Positions 20,401-30,500 of a stretch of DNA of 64,000 nucleotides are shown one piece after another. Source of the stretch: Mytilus trossulus (taxonomy: Eukaryota > Mollusca > Bivalvia > Mytilida > Mytilidae); assembly GCF_036588685.1 (NCBI RefSeq), contig NC_086375.1:8239916-8303915 (forward strand), written 5' to 3'. The translations under genes were made by a program, and so were the position numbers. The notes beneath the pieces are model-generated. The model saw nothing but the letters and a program-made list of their open reading frames with translations. It was not told the DNA's origin and did not search any database. The stretch's first letter is position 1. Each line of letters begins with the position of its first letter.

Positions 20401-22394
20401 AACACGTATACCTAAATAACTATATAACATAGAAGAAAGCATCATTCGTGTCAATGTTTTGTTCCTGTTTACATTGTCATTGATATTTTTTCAGAAATCC
20501 TGAGGCATAGCTCATGAATTCCTGTCATTAGACATTACGTCCTAAATTAACATAATTACTGCTAGAATAATATCAGTATGATGTACGTACACTATCATTG
20601 TACAGCCCAAGTCTTCAGTATATATAATTGTTGCATTCATTCACTTCTGTGTTCAGTCGTTCAAAAATATTTAAACAAAAACAAATGAACTTTAATAAGG
20701 ACAAGAAAACACTAGAAAAGATACGTACATACAACCCGTGTTCAAGTGTATTTGAAAGAGAAATCTGGTTAAACGATGTAAAAAGGAGAAATATATCTGG
20801 TTAAACGATGTATAAAGGAGGAAAAAATTGTAGATATTGCATTACGATGCGTTCTACCTAATAGCACGTGGATATGTTTACATATTTAGACTTGACCCAG
20901 TATGACCCGTACCTTGTAGGTCACCGCCGTCGTTTAAACACTTGACTACAGTCGTGTATAAGCTAGACAATAAAAAGCTTAAGCCTGTACTATTTGTGTG
21001 AAGTAAATGTGTTTGTTCTGAACATTTAAATTGTTTTACCTGATAGCAAGGACGTATATCTATCCGTTTCCTTCTCAATTCACTTTGTCAAATTCTTCGA
21101 GCTTCTTCAAAACATACGTCTTACTGCGCCCGGAAGTGAAAAAAATATGAGAAATCCTCATAAAATAATGCTATTTTCAATTTTGTGGAATCCATTTTGT
21201 TATATTAATTATACAAAGATAAAAAAAAGTTACGATTAATTATGAATTTGCATATCATTATACGGAACGTTTATGGACTATTTTTTAAGTCGGTCATTTT
21301 AGCGGGAAATCATGTACACATACACACGTAGATTGGCTGGTACCCGATTGTAATGTTACACATCAAATATATCAAATAGCTAATACCCGGAACGTAGTAC
21401 CGGGAACCAGGACAACATACATAACTAATACCGAAATTGAAAACGCTTTACGGTTTCTCGTTCATAAACCGAATTCCGCTTTGAATTATAGAAGATGCAA
21501 TATTAATCATGTTCAGTCGACTTTTCATTGTTATATCAACGTCTGAACTAATGAAAGAATCTTTAGATGTCAGATAACACTTGAAATTGACCCGACCTCT
21601 TTCCACACGGAATATACAAATAATGATAGTTTGTAGTCAGGTTGACTGCTTATAATGCAAAATACACACTAATAACAAGTTCTATCAAACGAACAATACA
21701 CACTGATCGTTTCTTTAGTCCCCAATGTAAATGAAAGAAACAAAAACCATATCATACCATAAAAAGAAGAGGAGAAATTCGAACATTTCCGGATCTATTT
21801 CTGGCCAAAAGACCCCCAGCATAGATTGCGTATGAAAAGATGAACCTCATGACTTAAAAGTCAGGCCTTAAAGCACTGCCTTTAAAAATGTTCATTTAAC
21901 GAAACTGAAATTACTGATGTCAGCTGTGATGATTCGTACATTATCTATGACTAACTTGACTGTCAGGCACTGAACATCTAAATCGCCGTTTTTGGCGGCA
22001 TACTATATTTTTTTAATTTGTTTTGCTGTAAATTTCTTAGAAAATTTCAGATTTCCTTTCGTGAAATAAAACAGCATGACCAACATAGATACAAGGGAAG
22101 ACAAATCATACTTTATAAAAAAAACACAACTTGGCTCTTCTTTTCCCCAACTTGTATGAAGCGGAATTCATGCAGAATCATACATGGTAAAACTCAAATA
22201 TCAGGAGCTCCTAAATTGTTGCGAAATAAAAATTAGAAAGCTCGCATTCGAACAGTTGAAGAAGTCTTTTGATGTATGGCTTAGTTCTTCAAATTAAAAT
22301 TACACTGATAAAAATGTGCGCGTCGGAAACGCTCATCTAAACATATTATGGTATAGGGTGGAGGTTGGTACATATTGAAACATTTTTACCCACT
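20401..22394. other. Spacer, no supported gene
   Basis: Both strands show only short frames. A GC-richer patch at 21120-21480 has a CCGGAAGTG word (ETS-type) and a GTACCGGGAACC stretch, which could be regulatory, but no transcript can be assigned. A small CGCC/GGCG hairpin lies near 21983-22000. Confidence 0.4.
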
Positions 22395-22740
22395 ATGTTT
22401 GCTTGCACCTGTCCTAAATCAGTCACCTGATGTTCAGTGGTTGTCGTTTGTTGATGTGGTCCATAGTGCTTCTCGTTTAGTTTTCGATGTTGTGTCATGT
22501 GTGCTATTGTTTGTCTGCTTGTCCTTTTCATTTTTAGCCATGGCGTTGTCAGTTTATTTTCGATTTATAAGTTTGACTGTCCCTCTGGTATCTTTCGTCC
22601 CTCTTTTATAGCTTGCTGCTCGATGTGAGCCAAGGCTCCGTGTTGAATACCGTACCATAGCCTATAATGGTTTACTTTTACAAATTATCGTTCGGATGGA
22701 CGGTTGTCTCATTGGCACTCTTTCCACATATTTGTACATG
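22395..22740 (+). repeat. Dispersed repeat family B
   Basis: It begins CAGTGGTTGTCGTTTGTTGA, passes a TTTTTAGCCATGGCGTTGTC segment and ends TTGTCTCATTGGCACTC. The middle segment also occurs alone at about 18035-18110, and reversed at 42640-42710. Confidence 0.75.
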
Positions 22741-22909
22741 TATTTTATATCTATATGAAAACCAGGAATGTATAACAGTGTGAAAACGTTCGGAGCTATT
22801 TTACTTAAAGGAGACAAAGAATAGTCAAAGAAAGTATGAGAAAGCCACGTTTGAACCCTTGAGTATAAAAATCAAAAAATATTAGCAGTATGGCTTCAAC
22901 TTCCTAATT

Positions 22910-23740
22910 TCCAGAAATCAAAGCGCGGAAGTGCTGTAAAGGCAGTTAATTACAGGTTGTGTATATTTCTAATCTAGTTATATCATTTTCTTCCATAGTA
23001 CAGAGGTGGCTTGTAGTATTTTCAAAGATGTAGAGTTCTCTTGTACCTCGTTCACCTATGTTTATAGTCTACTGTCTACAGTATATTTTCTGTACCTTGC
23101 CATGAAACGCAATTTTAAGACATAAGAGAACTTTTTCTTACTTATACAAATAGACTATTTTTAATTATGGATTATATAAGCATATTAAATGACTCCCATC
23201 CTATGAAAAGTAGTTCACAACCGTACTGTGTGTATTGCAAGAACATCAAGTAACATGTTGGTAAAAGTTCAGGCCATACTTTTTCCAACTCCAAGCAAAT
23301 TTATTCTTCAGCAGAAACATGATAAAGTTATTTACCGGTGTGAATGAAAGAGGAGTTTTTAATGAAGAAAACAATGAAATCTGAAGGTCATAATATCTAT
23401 CTCATTAGCATTTTAACCATATTTGCAATTAAGACAATAGTAGAAAACGATTCAACGCAAAAACAAAACTTACTTGTAAATCTATGAAATTCTCCTTATG
23501 GTATAAGTATTTCTCATTGTTGGAGATTGTACAGTAGTACATGAAACTGTTTATACCCTTTTCTTATGCACTTTAAATTGACACACTCACTAAATATCAC
23601 CAGACTTTTATTTTTGCAGACCATTCAGTCTCTTGCTTGCAAATGGTGCATGAAGATAGGCTTAGAATGGCCGTAGAAATAAGTGTCTTAAAGGTGGGTT
23701 TGTGCCCTGAAAAAAGTATTTATAACATTAGCTTTTGAAA
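22910..23740 (+). repeat. Diverged local duplication, shorter copy
   Basis: Second copy of the block at 17842-20400, lying about 5 kb from its start. It is more compact because it lacks the fold-back element. Small differences are spread throughout, which suggests an old event. Confidence 0.7.
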
Positions 23741-23749
23741 CTTTAAGAA

Positions 23750-24275
23750 TGGTGGTCCTCATTGCTCTTCGACCTTGTACTTTATCTGTCCTTTTTAACT
23801 TTTTTGAATTATTCGAGAGTCACTGATAAGTCTTTTGTACACGAAACGCGAGTCTGGTGTAAATACAAAATTCAATCCTGGTATCTATGAGAAGTTTATT
23901 TACCAACACTGGTTCGATGACACTGCTAGCGCAGTTTTAATTCCCCAAGTATTCACAAACCCAGTAGTCAGCACTTCTGCGCTGACATGAACTATCATTG
24001 GTATGGTCATATTTATAAATTAACTGTTTACAAAACTTTAGAATTTTTGAAAAATTAAGGCTTTTGTACCTCAGGAAGAGATTACCGTAGCTGTATTTGG
24101 CAAAAACTCTTAGGAATTTTGGTCATCACTGCTCTTCGACTTTGTACTTTATTAGGCCTTTTTAACTTTTTTGAATTCGAGCAAAACTTGAAGTCACTGA
24201 TCATGCTGATAAGTCTAAAACAAAACGTGCATCTGTGGTAAATACAAAATTTAATCCTGGTATCTATAATAACTG
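23750..24275 (+). repeat. Two tandem decayed hammerhead-repeat units
   Basis: Unit 1 (about 23750-23890) and unit 2 (about 24115-24275) share GCTCTTCGAC, TTGTACTTTAT, CCTTTTTAACTTTTTTGAAT and an AATCCTGGTATCTAT end, at a spacing of about 370 bp. In unit 1 the ribozyme core is CTGATAA (23823-23829), so the invariant G of CTGATGA is lost. In unit 2 the core is interrupted. Neither should cleave. Confidence 0.65.
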
Positions 24276-24506
24276 AACAAGTAGGCTTGAATGCGTTCTT
24301 AGTTTTTTTTTATCTGTAATAAGAAATTCAATATACATATCTACAGAAGAATACAAATAAAAAACAAAGCACCAATATCTAATAATAGTATTATGAGATC
24401 AATGTTGTATATGATATTCCTTGTACTGTTTCACACGCCTAATGCCTTAAAGTTTCAGTATTTAATTTCTGTGAATTTGGTAATTCTTGATCTGCAGTTC
24501 CTTTTT
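24276..24506 (-). other. Probable 3' untranslated region of the 5-alpha-reductase gene
   Basis: This follows the stop codon of the minus-strand gene. A TTTATT (AATAAA on the minus strand) lies just beyond, at 24148-24153. No other feature is seen. Confidence 0.35.
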
Positions 24507-24573
24507 CTACAGAATAAATGGTATAACAGCTTTTCTGTTCCGTGGATAATCTTCAAACTTTTGTAGGTACCAT
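24507..24573 (-). CDS. 5-alpha-reductase exon 5
   Basis: Acceptor CTTTGCAG. It encodes WYLQKFEDYPRNRKAVIPFI plus Leu, then TAG at 24507-24509. Only 67 bp, but it matches the family C-terminus residue for residue in type. Confidence 0.93.
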
Positions 24574-27500
24574 CTGCAAAGAAGATGTTGTTATATACTG
24601 AAATAGTTATGCACCCTAGAATTAACAACTGCAAATTTGGGATGTGTGGTGAAAAACAGACTAATTAAAGGATAACGATTTAGTGTGTATATTTGTATCT
24701 AAAAGAGACTATTGCTTGGGTTTTTTTTCTTTTTTATATCTTGGGACTATAATCACAAATATCCATAAGGTATGTAGACAACAATGTGTCGACTAATATT
24801 CCATTAAAGATAATTTTTTCACTATCGAAAGTGATGGCAAAAAATAAGTTAAGATATTAAAGATTGTATAACCTTTTTCGAGGAATTATTGATGTGCTAA
24901 CTGGGCCAATTTATAATCACAAAAATAAGAAATTTTACATAACATAAATTCGTTAATTTTTTTTTAATTGGAATGTTTGTTTAATTTTCCTATTACACTC
25001 CAGTAAACTTCCAAAAATGTGGTTATTTCTTTAGTATTATACTATACCTGTGATGCTGTAATGCTCGTGGTCCTATATTACAAGTAGTAAAAACAGCAAA
25101 CGCTAAACTTGGTAACGAAGGACATAAAACAAAGAATCCCCACCATTCTAAAATCTCACCAAAGAAATTAGCACCTGAGACATAGCTAAACATGCCACCT
25201 GTAATGCAGATTTAAATATTGACATTAATAAATATGAATCATAGCAGCTCGGCTGTGAAACAATAAAACTGAAACAGCGAAATGACCAAGAATATTTTTG
25301 AGAGCATGTTATAATTGGAATACTTTCAACTGATTTGAAAACTCAATCTATGAATCATAGCAGCTGAGTGGCAAGAGTTTGAAATTTCCACGGATATAGA
25401 AAAAGCAACGGATTACACTGGTCAGTTTATTAAACAATGCGTGCTGAATCGTACTTAGATCTATAATTACGTACTTTTTATACATTGCGACTTGGATGGA
25501 GAGTTGTCTCATTGTCCTTCTTATCATATAATTCTACAGTGTTTTTCTTCCTTTAAAATACTGTTTTAAATTGTTTTGATGCTAAAAAAGATCATCAACG
25601 TTGTTTCATACTATTTGATCAAGGCGATTTGAGAAAAGTCAAACATGCTTAGAAATATAAGCAGTAAACATGGTAAAGTTAAGATTTACAATGATATTTC
25701 TAAACACTGTGTATTTAAATAGTAACAAAAGCAACATGATGGCTGAAATCAAAATGTCAATAAATTTACCACGAGGTATCTGGTATCCAGTTTCACCTGG
25801 TTTCCTCAAATTTCTTAAAACATGGTCAGAATGAATGTTTATTACCATACCAGTGAAAAACATAACCAGACCTAAAAAATAAGAATATATATTGATGATT
25901 AAATTAAATCTTCTTAGTATAACGATGGTCAGACATACACTTTGAATTGAGAGACTTCTATCATTTAGTTAGGTTCTAACTGTCTCGGGCAAAGTTGACC
26001 TTAGATCATTAAGGCTTATCACCTATGTTCCTTTTATCTTATTTATGCATGTCTGATTTTCAAATGTTTGGCTGATTCCTGAAGTAGATAAGTCATAAGA
26101 AAAAAATTCGAAAGCACAAAATGTTATTTTCATTTCTACTTCAAAAACTCAAATCTCGCAATGTCAAGTTCATGTCAAGATATCTTTTGGCTGGATAAAA
26201 AATTCTACTTATCAGAAAAACGGATATAAAATGAAAATAAAATCGGAATTATTATATAATGCTATAAATTTCCTCAAATAAACCAAGTAAACCAAGTAAA
26301 CGAAGGGAAACAGATTAATCGAATTTTTCATAAAACATTAGTTTGATTTGTTGTTAACCTATCGAACTTGAAGACCGTACCTTGACATATAATGGTTTAC
26401 TTTTATAAATTGTTATTTGGATGGAGAGTTGTCTCATTTGTACTCACACCACATCTTCCTTTATCTATAAAAAGGCATAAAGTCGTCTACCAATGAAAAC
26501 TGAAATCATTTTGGATAAGGGGTACAGATCTTGCCTTTCAACGTCCAAATACTAAACCCTTCATGAAGATAAAGTAAGATTAAGGTTGTGGCATAATGTT
26601 GACTGCTGTATATTTGAAATTTTTACCTATTATGTCGGTTTGTTTTGTTCACGCATCGTTGTCAATATAATGGAATTTGATGCGATTGGCATACAAGTGA
26701 GAGGTTTAGCTAGCTATAAAACCAGATTCATTCCACCATTTTCTACATAAGAAAATGGCTTTACCAAGTCAGGGATATGACAGTTGTTATCCATTTGTTT
26801 GATGTGTTTGAGCTTTTGATTGTGCAAGTTGATTACGAACTTTTAGTTTTGAATTTTCCTCGGAGTTCAGTATTTCTGTGATTTTACTTTTTTCTACAAC
26901 GTGCACAGATCATTGTCATGGTTGTACACTTTCTAAAGGAGGCTTCGGATTTTATATCCACATTCCGACCAGACGCGTATTCCAATTAAAGTAATGAGCG
27001 TATTTCCTGAAAGGAAAAGAACAATGGATGTCCACATTTCTATACCCCGGTCAATGTTTGTGGTCCAATTTAGGTTCATTTGTTTGAAAAGGAATACAGA
27101 GTGGAAACTGAGTATGTCTAAAGTATATAATATAAGATCCAAAATAGCATTTGATCAATATTGTCAATGAAGAAAAAAGTTCGGATTATTGTACCTTCAT
27201 CGCAAAAACGGTTCCTTTCCTACTGTGTTCTTCAGTCAGCAGTTATCCCAGTAATGACCGAGTGTGAAAGAGAACATCTTAGCTATATTATAATAAACTG
27301 TGGTGATGTAAGACATTTGTTGTCATCCCGTGGGGCGTGAAAGAGAAGATATCCTCTCACTCGTGACAGACGACTTACCTATCATAAACTGTGGTGATGT
27401 AAGACATTTGTTGTCATCACGTGGGGCGTGAAAGAGAAGATATCCTCCTTGTAAATATCCATTAACAACACAGAATAAAAACGCCATTGAAAAGGTTGCA

Positions 27501-30500
27501 AATGGTGTTGGCTTTCCTCCTCTGATCAGAAAGGAGAAAATAAAAGTTCTGAAAAAGAAAGGAGTTTATTACGTTTTTAAACTTATTTTATTATTAACGT
27601 ATACATATTGGTGTACATTTTGTAGAAGACCAAAATCGAAATTACAGGGATGGAAGTTAATGAGATGCTTAAATAATTATCAGAGTACATGAAATTGTTA
27701 AAAGTTCATATCTCGGCTATATATTTGTCCTTTTCTGGTCAACAACAATCGTCTATCCACCATGTTCGCTGCTGTATTGATACTTCAAGGATATCGGTTA
27801 TCTTTACCTGTCTAGTCTTATATCAAATAACAACAACGTTATCATAGTAACACTCTGATAAAGGGTACAAGTCCTCAAGATGAAGAAAAACAAAATATTT
27901 TGTATGATTTTGTAACGTTCAGAGGTGTTTATCGTTGTTTTCATGGTCATGTTCAGTTTAGTAGAATATTTGAACCAAACTATATCATAGCGTTTTGGAA
28001 TTAAATCAATCTCGGTTAACATGGTTAAGATGTACGTTGTAGTCCATTGTACTTGCCATATACTGAACATCAAGGAATTTGGAGTTCCATAATTAGATGA
28101 CTTGCGATTTGATGTTGTGGAACTTTTAAGAATGGAACATATGGGAATATGCAAGATTTCTTTGAAAGGGGGCGTGTTATTGTAAAATGAAATTTGCCAG
28201 TCAAATAAGAATTCGCAAGTGATTTTTTAGTGATTTTTCGATGCATGACTATTCATATTGAACAACTAAACTGGTCTGCATGTGTCTATTTGCATGATTT
28301 GGATATATCAAAATAAGGTAATTTTCCTTTTTTAAATTCAAACCTACATTGGCATTACACTATAACAAAAGCATGTAATTAGACACAAACAAATAATATC
28401 AAAATACAATATCTATATATAAATATTTCAAGAGTACCCTTTTTCGTGATCATTACATACTGGTTGCTAAAAGCGAATTATTACTTCACTATTTCACTTT
28501 CGTTATAATTGAACAAAACAAAAAAAATCAAAATTGCATATATCTAGTAGCTTTTTAAGGGGCACTAGCTACGAGATACCTAAAACATTAATATTCTTTT
28601 TTTTTTTAGTTCATTCGTTTATGAAAGTGAAAAAGTGATATAATTATTAGCTTTTAGCCGGCCAGTATGGTTCAATTTTGTCAAAATAAGCTTATCAACA
28701 TCGATGCTGAATTATTCACTTGCAAGAGAATAATTCGACCTAATTATAAAATCCGTATTCATGTAAACTGTCGTCAGTTCAACTATTTAGCTAGAGATGG
28801 ATTACACATGGTTGGTGCGTGTTCGGTTATTAAAAGAAAGAATGTCAACATAGAAAGTGAAACAAAGGTACGTCATTTAATTGACTGATTCGATCAAAAA
28901 AAAAATCAATGTTATACAGCTAAAATCGAAAATTAATTTCTTTTTCAACCTTAAACATGAAATAAAATAGACATAAAAAAAATCCATTTGCACGTGGACC
29001 ATGTCTATTTATATTTATATCGTGTTATGAGACCGTCGGTAGTTTTCGTGGTCATCTCGATATTAATCATTTTGCGTCTAGACCAAAATACACAAGAAAT
29101 TCTGATATCTCTTATTTAGTATATATGTTCCGGACCATATGAGTATTTGGACCATACGCGTATGGTCATGACCATATGCGTATACTCATATGGTTCATAT
29201 AATTGTACTTACAAATAGTAAGCAATATTAATTGTGTGCAACTGTTTTTTTTTTTTTTAAAGTTTTTTTGAATATATAATAAAATGACATTTTAGTGACG
29301 TAACAACCAGAAGCGTCACACCTAATAAAGAGTTTAAAAGTATGCGTGTTGATTACCCCGACCATATAGGTATATACCCATATGGTCATGACCATACGCG
29401 TATGGTCCGGAACATATATATATGCACTAGTAATGTTAAATAGTTTTATTGTGTTATAAATCAAATATTAAAATTTGTGTCAAATCGGTAAATATGCTTT
29501 TGACAGCTAGTGTCCTATTAATTTGAAGTTTCAAATGATTTTAATGTCCATTTGCCTATTAGTTTACACCTACAACACATGTTTATTGGCAGTAAATGTT
29601 AGAAATAGACCAAGAATTAAATAATTTGAATGTAGGTCACTTGTGAACTTACATTTACATAGGATTAGGCGATTGAAATTGGATGCTTTTTCGTCAAAAA
29701 GGGGTAATCGAAAGGGCCTGATATATTTTTCTTAATTTTTTAACAAAAAAAAGACAACATTCAACCGAACTCATTTTTCAAACCGATTACATAATTGACA
29801 CGATCATAGGTCGACTGTAATACATTCATCAAAACATTTCCACGAAATGAGCAAAAGTCTTTTATTGCATACTGTCGAGTCACACGACGTTGTCAATAGA
29901 TATAATAAGTGGTATGAGTGTCAACGAGACAAATCTCCATCCAAGTAACAATGTAAAAATGTAAACCATTATAGGTCAAAGTACGGCCTTCGAATCGGTT
30001 TATTGGGTCATTCTCTTTGATCCTCTATAGTCAACATTTTTTTTTACTCTTCTAAAAAAATGACACATGCACGTTTTTCTATCTAATGATGACCCGAAAT
30101 AGCCATTACGTTCAGTCTAAAAATAACAGCAAAAGTCTGCTTCGGTACGTAATGTTCTCGCTGATTTGAAGACCAGTTGGTGACCTTGCGCTGTTTGCTG
30201 TTCTTTTGTCGTGCTGTAGTCTCTTTGGCAGATGCCCCCGTTTCATTTCACTGTCCTAAGTCTATAAACTCGGTTAACAAATCCTCGGATTTAAAATGTT
30301 TGACTTTGAGCGTTCCTGATCAAGGTAAATCCAGAAAAGCGCTTCGAACACAATGTCGAACGCATGAAATTATTAAACGTGTTGTTTTCAATTTTTTAAC
30401 ACAGATGATAGCGGATATTTTAAAATGTTGTATAACTACAATCCTGTCAATTTTCCCGAAAGTACATTTTGTAACCTGGCGAATTTGACTTATTACTGGC

